A DNA stretch of 9,557 nucleotides from Candidatus Wallbacteria bacterium (lineage in GTDB: Bacteria; Muiribacteriota; UBA6191; JACPRK01): positions 1-9,557 of the forward strand of contig JACQFU010000261.1 in the NCBI GenBank assembly GCA_016199905.1, in the 5' to 3' direction. This document shows positions 1 to 7,009 of the stretch, piece by piece. The translations under genes and the position numbers were made by a program. How positions within the stretch are numbered: the stretch's first letter is position 1; each line of letters opens with the position of its first letter. The notes beneath the pieces were generated by a model. It searched no databases. It was not told the DNA's origin and worked only from the letters and a program-made list of their open reading frames with translations.

Positions 1-3000
1 GTGGGCCGGCAGGGATCGCAGGTTGAAGTTCATGTGCTCGGCGGGGCCGTTCACTTCCATGTAGATGGTGGTATGGCCGATCTCCTTGGAGCCGCGCGCC
101 GTGATGTAGGGGACCGACTTGGGACGGCGAGTGTCGGGAAGCTGCTTCTGCCAAGGGAAGAGCGAAGGGTCCGAGACAGGCGGTGTGCGATAGTCGACGG
201 TGCCGTTCTCGATGGCGAAGCGATTGCCCTGGAAGTGAAGCTCGCCGCGCGCCGCGTTCAGCTCGCCGCCGATCTTGTACTCCGGCCCCTGCCCCTTCAT
301 CTCGAGACCTCCGCGCAGCTCCGCGTTGACGGCGCTGGAGCGGACCCAAAAGTTGCCGCGCGTGGTGCCGGCGATGCGATAGCTGGCCCAGGACGGGATC
401 GTGTCGAAGAAAGTCGTGGGAGGGCCGTCGAAAATGGCCAGGTCGAGGAGCCCCTTGTCGAACGTGAACTGGCTGTCGATGTCGAGTCGGCCGGCCTCGC
501 CGCCCAGGTGCGTCTTGACCGTCAGGTCCGTCAGACTCAAGTTCTTGCGGGAGATCTGCAGGCCCGAGACGGAGACGTTGACGTCCCAGGCCGTCTTCCA
601 CCCGTCGTGGAACGTGACCCGTCCGGAGCCTTCGAGCTTGCCGCCGGCCATGCCCGCGGCAAGCTCGCGGATATGGGCCTGATTGTCGCTGAAGATCACC
701 TTGGCGGTCAGGTCGGTAAGGGGCGCCGGAAGTCGCGCCAGCTCCAGCTTTCGGGCCGTCGCCATCAGCAACCCTTCCACGCGGGGCTTCAAGGGCGTGC
801 CGGAAACCGAGAGGTCGGCCTGGAAGGAGCCGTCAGCCGCGGGCGGCAGCCAGGGCAGGAACAGGGCTGCCACGGAAAGCGGCGTTCTGGGGAACACCAC
901 TCGCAGGTCCATGGGTGTGGATCCAAGCGCGACCGAGAAGGGGGAAATCGCCAGCTGCATCGGCACGCGGCCCGTGACCGTGCACTCCTGCTTGCCGCCC
1001 TGCAACACCAGACGTTCGACCGACAGCTCTCCGGTCCGGTAGGTGAGCTTGCCGCGAACGCGATCCAGGACGTGTCCCGCGGTTCGCTCGTCTTGCCCGG
1101 CCAGCCTGGGTTTCTCCAGTCGGAAGTCGGCGACGATAGTGGGGCGCGCGAGCGAGCCCGAGAGCTGGAATGCGCTGAACAGCCGCCCGGCCAGAGCGCC
1201 GGCGCCGCCAGCGAGACCGTCCAGGTGGATCGGTAGATCGGCCGTCTCGAGCTTGAAGTCCCAGCTCGCGTCGGAGGCGCCGGCGACGCCCTCGAAGACC
1301 AGGGTGCCCCCGGCCAGTGCGATCGCAGACCGTGAGAAGACAAGCCGGCCTTTGTGGTAGCTGCCCGAGATGGGACCGTCGCTAACCAGCGGGCCTCTCT
1401 GGGTCACGAGATTCAGCTCCACGAGCGAGAAGTCGGCTGAAGTGCCGCGGGCGGGATCGAGCGAAAGCTGGAACGAGCCGGAGGCGCGTCCCCCTCGCAG
1501 GAACCCCTTCGAAGCGAGCAAGAACCCGACGTCCGGGAGGCGGAACGAACCCGCTGCCTGGAGTTTGCCGACCGCGCCTACGCTCCACACCACGGAAGCA
1601 TCGACCCGGCCGCGGCCGGGCAGACTCACCTGCAGTGCCTCCGCGTTGGCCCGGGGCAGCAGCTCCAGACTCAACTCCGGGATCTGTATCCCGGCTCCAG
1701 GAACCTCGAAACCATGCACGCGAGCGTGGATCTCGTGGCGGCCACCCTCGACCTTCACGTCGGCCTCCGCCAGCCCGCGCACTTCCGGTCTGTAGGCGTC
1801 GAGCCGCAGGCCGCGAACCGTGCCCGTCACTTCGGCGGGCTTGCCGGTTATCAGGACTCCGCGGGCGCGGAAAGAGCTGAAAAGCTGCGCCTTGCCAAGC
1901 CCTTCGACGGAATCGAAGGTGAGTCGACCGGGGTCGAAGCTGCCACGGGCCCGCAGGTCGCCGGCGCTGATGCCGCCGACGGAGAGAGCCGCGGCCTGGG
2001 CCGTAAACTGCCCTTCGTCCAGCGTCGGTGGCAAGAGCCGGCCCCGCGCGCGGACATCGGCCCGGATGCCATCGCCCCGGATCTGGCGCACGCAGGTGGC
2101 CTGCTCCAACCACTCGGGGGGCACGCCGGCCAGCGCGGCCTGGACTTCGTACGTGAGCGATCGGACATCCAGCGTGGCCTGGCCGGTAGCGGAGGCCTTG
2201 CCGCTGCGAGCCGTGAACCGATCGACGCGAATGCCGCTCGGGGTCACCTGTCCTTCCAGATCGCACCCCAACTCGCCCGGCACCCTGGGCAAGGCGAGCC
2301 GCGCCGCCTGGGCGCGGAAGTTCCACGGGAAATCGCCGGGCGCCTCGAGAACGCCGGACAGTGTCGCGTAGGCGCCGAGCGACGCCAGGCCGCCCACGGC
2401 CGCGAGCTTCAGCCGGTCGAAGCGCGCCGAGAAAGCAGGGACGCCGGAAGGCGGCCAGCGCAGTTTTCCGGCCAGCTTCACGTTGCCGTCGAACGCCGCG
2501 AGCCCCACGGCCCAGTCGGCCTCGGCCCCCGAAGGCCACGAGAGGCGGAAGCCTGCCAGGTGCAGCGGCGCAGGCAGACCCGTTGAGGCCAGGAGCCCGT
2601 TATCCAGTTCCGCAGCCGTGTCCCACGCCAATGCCAGGGGTCCGATGCGCTCCAGGTCGAGGCGCGTCCAGTGGCGGATGCCATCGGCGGGAAACGGCTC
2701 GGAGGTGCGAAACAGGACCTCGCCGCTGACGCCGAGGTTGCCGGTCAAGCGGGCGGAGGCGATGCGATCGGAGAGACTTTCCGTGCCGGTCGTCGCCGTG
2801 GAGACGAACGAACCCAGCGCGCTCGACAGGGCCTGGCCAGCGAAGGAGCGGTGTCCCTCCCAGCGCACGTGGCCCAGCGCAGCGCCGGGATCGTAGCTTC
2901 CGCCGAGGGACAGCTGGGCACCGTTCCAGCCGACGGCGGCTCGGTAGGTCAATCCTATCGTGGTCCATTCCAGGAAGGCGTCGTCGAGCGCCAGGTCGAG

Positions 3001-3483
3001 GGTGCGCTTCCAGGGGAACTCCCCGCTGAGAGCCACGCGGCCTCGCGTGAACGTGATCGGGACATCGTGCAGGTCCCGCCGCAGGACACCGAGCAGGTTG
3101 ACCAGCTTGTACAGCTCCAGGCGCGGACCGCGTCGTTCGATCTCGATGTCCGGCGAGACGACCTCGATCTGGCTCGGGACGGCGCTGTGACGGCCCGTCA
3201 GGATCGAGGCCAGATCGTAGCGGACGCGAACCACCGGGAGCTTCACCGAGACACGGGTCTCGCCGGCGACGTCGCGCAGCATCTCGAACCCCTCGATCGT
3301 CATGCCGCGAAGCAGGTTGCCACGCACAGCTCCGACCTTGACGCGTCCCTCTCCCAGGCTGCGGATAGCCGTCTCGATCTGCGACGCGACGAATCGGTGG
3401 ACGTAAGCCACGCCCGCGCCCGCAGCGCCCAGCACGGTGCCGAGCACCAGCAGCAGCCGCATCCGTCGGGAGAGGAATTTCAT
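1..3483 (-). CDS. TamB/AsmA-like translocation and assembly protein (C-terminus cut by window edge)
   Basis: One frame runs without a stop from ATG at 3483-3481 to the left edge, giving 1161 visible codons; I checked every codon. Residues 1-31 are a basic start (MKFLSRRMR) followed by a hydrophobic segment at about 8-28, a signal anchor into the inner membrane. The rest is long, beta-rich and repetitive, with alternating short strands (LxLxG, FxxxGxxxxxxG), as in AsmA/TamB proteins that bridge the periplasm. The last about 100 residues match the TamB (DUF490) C-terminal domain: GELHFQGNRFAIENGTVDY at 1080-1098, a DPSL motif at 1105-1108, ITARGSKEIGHTTIYMEVNG at 1127-1146, and the start of an S-L-P motif at 1157-1159. 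Family members usually exceed 1200 residues, so roughly 100 or more are missing. TamB partners with the BamA-family protein TamA or acts in phospholipid transport to the outer membrane; the partner would lie outside this window. The start has no strong Shine-Dalgarno, but an in-frame stop at 3546-3544 limits any extension. The family call is firm; the exact substrate is unknown. Confidence 0.85.
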   Translation of the reverse strand, partial: MKFLSRRMRLLLVLGTVLGAAGAGVAYVHRFVASQIETAIRSLGEGRVKVGAVRGNLLRGMTIEGFEMLRDVAGETRVSVKLPVVRVRYDLASILTGRHSAVPSQIEVVSPDIEIERRGPRLELYKLVNLLGVLRRDLHDVPITFTRGRVALSGEFPWKRTLDLALDDAFLEWTTIGLTYRAAVGWNGAQLSLGGSYDPGAALGHVRWEGHRSFAGQALSSALGSFVSTATTGTESLSDRIASARLTGNLGVSGEVLFRTSEPFPADGIRHWTRLDLERIGPLALAWDTAAELDNGLLASTGLPAPLHLAGFRLSWPSGAEADWAVGLAAFDGNVKLAGKLRWPPSGVPAFSARFDRLKLAAVGGLASLGAYATLSGVLEAPGDFPWNFRAQAARLALPRVPGELGCDLEGQVTPSGIRVDRFTARSGKASATGQATLDVRSLTYEVQAALAGVPPEWLEQATCVRQIRGDGIRADVRARGRLLPPTLDEGQFTAQAAALSVGGISAGDLRARGSFDPGRLTFDSVEGLGKAQLFSSFRARGVLITGKPAEVTGTVRGLRLDAYRPEVRGLAEADVKVEGGRHEIHARVHGFEVPGAGIQIPELSLELLPRANAEALQVSLPGRGRVDASVVWSVGAVGKLQAAGSFRLPDVGFLLASKGFLRGGRASGSFQLSLDPARGTSADFSLVELNLVTQRGPLVSDGPISGSYHKGRLVFSRSAIALAGGTLVFEGVAGASDASWDFKLETADLPIHLDGLAGGAGALAGRLFSAFQLSGSLARPTIVADFRLEKPRLAGQDERTAGHVLDRVRGKLTYRTGELSVERLVLQGGKQECTVTGRVPMQLAISPFSVALGSTPMDLRVVFPRTPLSVAALFLPWLPPAADGSFQADLSVSGTPLKPRVEGLLMATARKLELARLPAPLTDLTAKVIFSDNQAHIRELAAGMAGGKLEGSGRVTFHDGWKTAWDVNVSVSGLQISRKNLSLTDLTVKTHLGGEAGRLDIDSQFTFDKGLLDLAIFDGPPTTFFDTIPSWASYRIAGTTRGNFWVRSSAVNAELRGGLEMKGQGPEYKIGGELNAARGELHFQGNRFAIENGTVDYRTPPVSDPSLFPWQKQLPDTRRPKSVPYITARGSKEIGHTTIYMEVNGPAEHMNFNLRSLPAH

Positions 3484-3505
3484 CGTCGGTTCGAGAAAGC
3501 GCGCT

Positions 3506-3511
3506 ATTGTA
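3506..3511 (-). promoter_or_regulatory. Candidate -10 box for the TamB-like gene
   Basis: On the minus strand this reads TACAAT, a close match to the sigma-70 -10 consensus TATAAT, 22 bp before the ATG at 3483. No convincing -35 hexamer lies 15-19 bp upstream. The transcript leader would be about 15 nt, which agrees with the absence of a clear Shine-Dalgarno. It is seen by eye only. Confidence 0.3.
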
Positions 3512-3584
3512 CTCCAATCATGGTTGCCGTGGCTAGCCCGACGTCACGGTGGGGGCGCAGCGGCGACGGACGATTCGAGGGGTA

Positions 3585-3593
3585 TGGCATAAT
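3585..3593 (+). promoter_or_regulatory. Candidate extended -10 promoter for the AAA+ ATPase gene
   Basis: The sequence TGGCATAAT is an extended -10 element (TGn followed by CATAAT, five of six matches to TATAAT). The region 16-18 bp upstream has no TTGACA-like hexamer, which extended -10 promoters can tolerate. Transcription would begin near 3600, leaving a leader of about 60 nt that holds the short hairpin at 3630-3644 and the Shine-Dalgarno at 3646-3652. Confidence 0.35.
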
Positions 3594-3645
3594 GAGGGAC
3601 GCTCAAAGGCCCCCCTCTTCTATCGGTCCGCGGCAGCCAGCCGCC

Positions 3646-3652
3646 GAAGGAG
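3646..3652 (+). promoter_or_regulatory. Shine-Dalgarno that selects the TTG start of the ATPase gene
   Basis: GAAGGAG ends 7 nt before TTG at 3660-3662, an ideal spacing. No ATG lies near the correct N-terminus, and the GTG at 3549 further upstream would place the putative promoter inside the coding region. This site is therefore the main reason to start the protein at 3660. Confidence 0.7.
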
Positions 3653-3659
3653 CCCTCTC

Positions 3660-5117
3660 TTGGTCGACAAGCTGGATGATCTGCTTCGCAGGCAGGTGCG
3701 GCGCCACGAGAGCGACGGCGCGGCCCCGCCGCAGCAGCCCCAGCCGCCACCGGTCGCCCCGCAGGCACCGGCCGCTCCGGCGCTGTCGAGCATCTTGCTC
3801 AACGCCCGCCAGGCCGCCCAGGAGGACCACAATCCGCTGTCGGGCCATCTGCCTCCGGCCCCTCGAGACATCGACTCGACAGGGCTTTCGCCGACCTACA
3901 TCGCCGACCTTATCCTCAAGCACCTCTATTTCGAGACAGAGCTGAAGAGCATCGAGATCGCCGAACGCATCGGCCTTCCGTTCGGCGGCGTCACCGAACC
4001 GCTGTTGAGCGCGCTAAAGGCGGACCGCTCGGTGGAGATCCGGGGCGGCGAGAGCACGATGTCGTTCTCCTGGCGTTACGTGCTCACCAGCCGCGGCTCC
4101 GATCGGGCCAAGGACGCGCTCTCTCGCAGCTTCTACGTCGGCAAGGCGCCCGTCTCGATGTACGACTACTACACGATGGTCACGGCGCAAGCGATCCAGG
4201 TGGACGTCGGCGTCGAGCAGGTCCGCGAGGCCTATCAGGACTTGATCGTGACGGAGGACCTGCTCCGAAAGATCGGCCCCGCCGTCAGCAGCAACAAGTC
4301 GATTTTCATGTACGGGCCGCCGGGCAACGGGAAGACCTCCATAGCCGAGCGGATCTTCCGGGTGCTGTCGGGGACACTGTGCGTCCCCTACGCCGTCGAG
4401 ATCGACGGACACGTCATCAAGCTCTACGACCCGTTCTACCACCAACCTTTGAAGCAGGACGAGCCGCAGTCGCTGGAGGCCAAGGACCGCACGCTGTCCC
4501 GTTACGACTGCCGGTGGAATCTCTCCCGGCGCCCGTTCGTGGTGGTGGGCGGCGAGCTGACGCTGGAAACGCTGGACCTCATCTGGAACGACTCCGCGCG
4601 GTACTACGAGGCGCCTTTTCAGCTCAAGTCCAACGGCGGCATCCTGCTCATCGACGACTTCGGACGGCAGGTCATCAAGCCTCAAGACCTGCTGAACCGC
4701 TGGATCGTGCCCCTGGAGAAGGGCATCGACTACCTGACGCTCCACACGGGCAAGAAGTTCGAAGTCCCCTTCCGGCAGCTCGTGGTGTTCTCGACCAACC
4801 TCAATCCGGCCGATCTGGTCGACGAAGCGTTCCTGCGGCGGCTGCGCTACAAGATCGAGATCCCCAATCCTACGCCCGAGCAGTTCGTCGCGATCTTCCA
4901 GGCGGTGTGCCAGCACAAGGGGGTCGCCTACGACGAAGCGACCCTGGCGTATCTGATGCACAAGTACGACAAGCTGGGGGTCGAACCGCGCTCGTGTCAT
5001 CCGCGCGACCTGATCGACATCATCATGGACGAGGCCCGGTTCCGCGGCATCGGGGCGCAGCTGTCTCCCGACAACATCGACCTGGCCTGGGCCAGCTATT
5101 TCGTGACTTACAAGTAA
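3660..5117 (+). CDS. AAA+ ATPase with N-terminal winged-helix-like domain
   Basis: This 485-residue protein is an intact AAA+ ATPase. After a Pro/Ala/Gln-rich linker (about residues 19-42), residues 75-140 look like a small helical, winged-helix-like domain containing KSIEIAERIGLPFGGV, as in DNA- or protein-binding modules. The ATPase core has Walker A GPPGNGKT at 219-226, Walker B ILLIDD at 328-333, a sensor-1 Asn at 380 in FSTN, candidate arginine fingers in FLRRLR at 391-396, and a sensor-2 region RSCHPRD at 444-450. About 100 residues separate Walker A from Walker B, longer than in minimal AAA+ folds. It resembles a conserved, uncharacterised bacterial group often labelled predicted ATPase with chaperone activity; I know of no assigned substrate. 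The TTG start is chosen from the strong Shine-Dalgarno at 3646-3652. The kinase gene follows on the same strand after 165 bp. The catalytic residues look complete, so it should hydrolyse ATP in the cytoplasm; a MoxR-like or remodelling role is inference. Confidence 0.88.
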   Translation: MVDKLDDLLRRQVRRHESDGAAPPQQPQPPPVAPQAPAAPALSSILLNARQAAQEDHNPLSGHLPPAPRDIDSTGLSPTYIADLILKHLYFETELKSIEIAERIGLPFGGVTEPLLSALKADRSVEIRGGESTMSFSWRYVLTSRGSDRAKDALSRSFYVGKAPVSMYDYYTMVTAQAIQVDVGVEQVREAYQDLIVTEDLLRKIGPAVSSNKSIFMYGPPGNGKTSIAERIFRVLSGTLCVPYAVEIDGHVIKLYDPFYHQPLKQDEPQSLEAKDRTLSRYDCRWNLSRRPFVVVGGELTLETLDLIWNDSARYYEAPFQLKSNGGILLIDDFGRQVIKPQDLLNRWIVPLEKGIDYLTLHTGKKFEVPFRQLVVFSTNLNPADLVDEAFLRRLRYKIEIPNPTPEQFVAIFQAVCQHKGVAYDEATLAYLMHKYDKLGVEPRSCHPRDLIDIIMDEARFRGIGAQLSPDNIDLAWASYFVTYK

Positions 5118-5282
5118 GTCCAGCGAGCCAGTTCACGGCCAATGCGCCGGATTCGGCAGAGGGCAAGGAGGCCGGCGCTCTGGACCTCTCGGGGCTGTCG
5201 GAGAATGCGAATCGGTACGACAGCCAGGCAACTAGCCAAAAGCCCTCGGGCCGCGTTAGGCTGAAGACTCGAAAGAACTCCG
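5118..5282 (+). other. Intergenic gap between ATPase and protein kinase, with a GC-rich inverted repeat
   Basis: This 165-bp stretch has no open frame I would call a gene. GCGCCGG at 5144-5150 and its exact complement CCGGCGC at 5172-5178 can form a 7-bp stem with a 21-nt loop. No T-run follows it, so it is a poor intrinsic terminator and may instead attenuate or stabilise a shared transcript. I see no convincing promoter for the kinase here. Confidence 0.3.
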
Positions 5283-6965
5283 ATGCCCGGCCAGAACCAG
5301 ACGACCTCCCGGCCCGCCCTGGGACGGCCCTGCCCGGATTGCGGAGAGCGCGCATTGCCGGGGGTGGCGTTCTGCGGAAAGTGCGGGCACCGCTTCCCCG
5401 ATCTGGCGTCGACCCACGTGTCGGGCAGGCGGCAAGTTCCCGAGCCGGGTAACGGCGGGGATTCGGTGCAGGGCGACACGGGTCCCATCGGGCCGCTTCC
5501 GACAGTTCTGGGCTCCTACCGAGTCGACTCGGTGATCGGCAGCGGCGGGATGGGCTGGGTGTACAAGGCCGTCGACGTGTCGCTGGCCCGGACCGTGGCC
5601 CTGAAGACGCTGTCGCCGGAGCTGGCCGGGACGACGGAGGCGCGGCAGCGCTTCGAGCGCGAGGCACGGACGGTGGCTGCGCTGGAGCATCCGAACATCA
5701 CGGCGATCTACTTCCTGGACGCGCACGCCGCGGTTCCCTACTACACGATGGAGTTCGTGCAGGGGGAGAGCCTGGACGACCGGATGAAGCGAGAGGGGCG
5801 TTTGGCGCCGCTGGACGTCTGCCGTCTGATGGCGCAGGCGGCGGGGGCGCTGGCGGCCGCGGCCGCTGCGGGAGTGGTTCACCGGGACATCAAGCCGTCG
5901 AACATCCTGCTGCGCTCCAAGGACGGAGCGGTGAAGCTGACGGACTTCGGTCTGGCGAAGCCGGTGTCGGACAAGAGCCTGACGGGGGCGCAGGCGATCG
6001 TCGGAACGCCGCTCTACATGTCGCCGGAGCAGGCGATGGGGAAGCCTCTCGACTTCCGCAGCGACCTCTATTCGCTGGGGGTGACGTTCTACCACGCGCT
6101 GGCGGGGCAGCCGCCGTACGACGACGACTCGGCGATGGCGGTGATGCTGAAGCACTTGAAGGACCCGTTGCCTCCGTTGGGTCCTCTGGCCCCGGGCGCG
6201 CCCGCGACGCTGGTACGGACTCTGGAGAAGATGCTCGAGAAGGAGCCTGCCCGGCGCCACGCGACCTACGACGCGCTGGTGTCGGAGGTGGCCACAGCTG
6301 GCGGTGAGCTTTCGCGGACGGCCGCGCGCACCAGCGGGCGAGTGCCCGTGATGGCCTCGCAATCGGTGAAGCCCGTGGCGGCCGCGCCGTCTCCCGCGCC
6401 GTCCCCCTCACCGCCCGTGCCGCCGCCCGTGCCGGCCGCGAGGGCTGCGGTTCGCGCCGCGGCGCGAGGTGCCGCCGTCGTGGCCGAGGCAGCCGGGAAG
6501 GTCAGTGGCCGCAGGCCGGCCGCGTCCGCAAGCGGGTCGCTGGCGTCAGCCCAGACGCCGGCTCCACCGGCGTCGACGGCCGCGTCCCCCGATCGCTTCC
6601 CCAAGCGCGTGGTGGGCGTTCTGGTCCATCCCCTTGCATTCTTCGGCGGGCCTGCCCTGACAAGCCCTGCCCCACTGAGGCACTGGCTTCTGGTGATGGT
6701 CGTCGCGGCGCTGGAGAGCGGACGTCCGGCGGGCATTTTCATCGCGGGGACGGCCCTCTCGGCTCTGGTCGGGATCGTCGCCTGGAGCCTGTTGCTCGTT
6801 CTGGGCGGCGGCGCTTCGCCGCGCCGGGCGGCGCGCATTGTCGCCTTCTCCTCGACGCCGCTGCTCTTGGGCAGCGTCCACCTGTTTCCCCTCAACTTCC
6901 TGTACATGCTCGCGCTGACGCTGATCGGCGTCGCCAAAGCGCGCGGCGCTCCGCCTTCCCTCTGA
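5283..6965 (+). CDS. Zinc-ribbon Ser/Thr protein kinase with C-terminal Yip1-like membrane domain
   Basis: This 560-residue Hanks-type (PknB-like) kinase has three parts. Residues 17-34 form a zinc ribbon with Cys pairs C17/C20 and C31/C34. Residues 79-340 are the kinase domain: glycine loop GSGGMG 86-91, ATP-binding Lys108, helix-C Glu127, catalytic HRDIKPSN at 200-207 (Asp202, Lys204, Asn207), DFG at 221-223, an activation loop with Ser232, Thr234 and Thr242, SPE at 247-249, and Asp261 of helix F. All key residues are present, so it should be active. A low-complexity Pro/Ser/Ala linker (about 345-438) follows. Residues 440-555 are hydrophobic with three or four likely membrane segments and a Yip1-like SSTP motif near 523-526; canonical Yip1 domains are longer, so this one looks shortened. 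The kinase domain should face the cytoplasm. An in-frame stop at 5262-5264 leaves ATG 5283 as the first possible start, though its Shine-Dalgarno is weak. It lies downstream of the AAA+ gene and converges with the next gene. Substrates are unknown. Confidence 0.9.
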   Translation: MPGQNQTTSRPALGRPCPDCGERALPGVAFCGKCGHRFPDLASTHVSGRRQVPEPGNGGDSVQGDTGPIGPLPTVLGSYRVDSVIGSGGMGWVYKAVDVSLARTVALKTLSPELAGTTEARQRFEREARTVAALEHPNITAIYFLDAHAAVPYYTMEFVQGESLDDRMKREGRLAPLDVCRLMAQAAGALAAAAAAGVVHRDIKPSNILLRSKDGAVKLTDFGLAKPVSDKSLTGAQAIVGTPLYMSPEQAMGKPLDFRSDLYSLGVTFYHALAGQPPYDDDSAMAVMLKHLKDPLPPLGPLAPGAPATLVRTLEKMLEKEPARRHATYDALVSEVATAGGELSRTAARTSGRVPVMASQSVKPVAAAPSPAPSPSPPVPPPVPAARAAVRAAARGAAVVAEAAGKVSGRRPAASASGSLASAQTPAPPASTAASPDRFPKRVVGVLVHPLAFFGGPALTSPAPLRHWLLVMVVAALESGRPAGIFIAGTALSALVGIVAWSLLLVLGGGASPRRAARIVAFSSTPLLLGSVHLFPLNFLYMLALTLIGVAKARGAPPSL

Positions 6966-7009
6966 CGGCCGGCGACTACCCCTGGTGCTCGATTGCCAGG
7001 GCCAGGCCG
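6966..7009. terminator. Possible two-part hairpin at the convergent gene ends
   Basis: The kinase stop (6963-6965) and the opposing gene's stop (6978-6976) are only 10 bp apart. An outer pair, CGGCC (6966-6970) with GGCCG (7005-7009), encloses an inner pair, CCCTGG (6980-6985) with CCAGGG (6996-7001). Together they could fold on either strand and serve as a bidirectional terminator. There is no T-tract on either side, so intrinsic termination is uncertain. Confidence 0.3.

Larger units (their letters stand above)
3484..3659. promoter_or_regulatory. Divergent intergenic region between the TamB-like and AAA+ ATPase genes
   Basis: These 176 bp separate two genes transcribed away from each other, so both promoters must lie here or inside the neighbouring genes. 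Two A/T-rich patches stand out in otherwise GC-rich DNA: one around 3505-3520 (minus-strand -10 candidate) and one around 3583-3596 (plus-strand -10 candidate). A small perfect hairpin, GCGGC/GCCGC with a 5-nt loop (3630-3644), lies directly before the Shine-Dalgarno of the ATPase gene. No RNA gene or riboswitch is recognisable. Confidence 0.55.

Noticed and set aside
1..1236. Plus-strand open frame of 411 codons from the left edge
   Set aside because: It is the codon-aligned antisense of the TamB-like gene, which has a domain match and runs unbroken far beyond it.
3549..3659. GTG start at 3549 extending the AAA+ ATPase by 37 residues
   Set aside because: The extension is basic and low-complexity, would cover the candidate promoter, and lacks a Shine-Dalgarno comparable to the one before TTG 3660.
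4014..5000. Minus-strand open frame of 328 codons
   Set aside because: It is antisense to the AAA+ ATPase core, where Walker A, Walker B and the sensors are on the plus strand.
4379..5452. Plus-strand open frame of 357 codons overlapping the ATPase and kinase
   Set aside because: It is a shifted frame of two well-supported genes, with Arg/Pro-rich composition and no motif.
5256..6362. Minus-strand open frame of 368 codons
   Set aside because: It is antisense to the kinase catalytic domain and is dominated by Arg, His and Leu.
5643..6960. Gene fusion error or frameshift in the protein kinase
   Set aside because: The frame is continuous, the linker is typical low-complexity sequence, and the hydrophobic tail ends at a normal stop, so a genuine multidomain protein is simpler.
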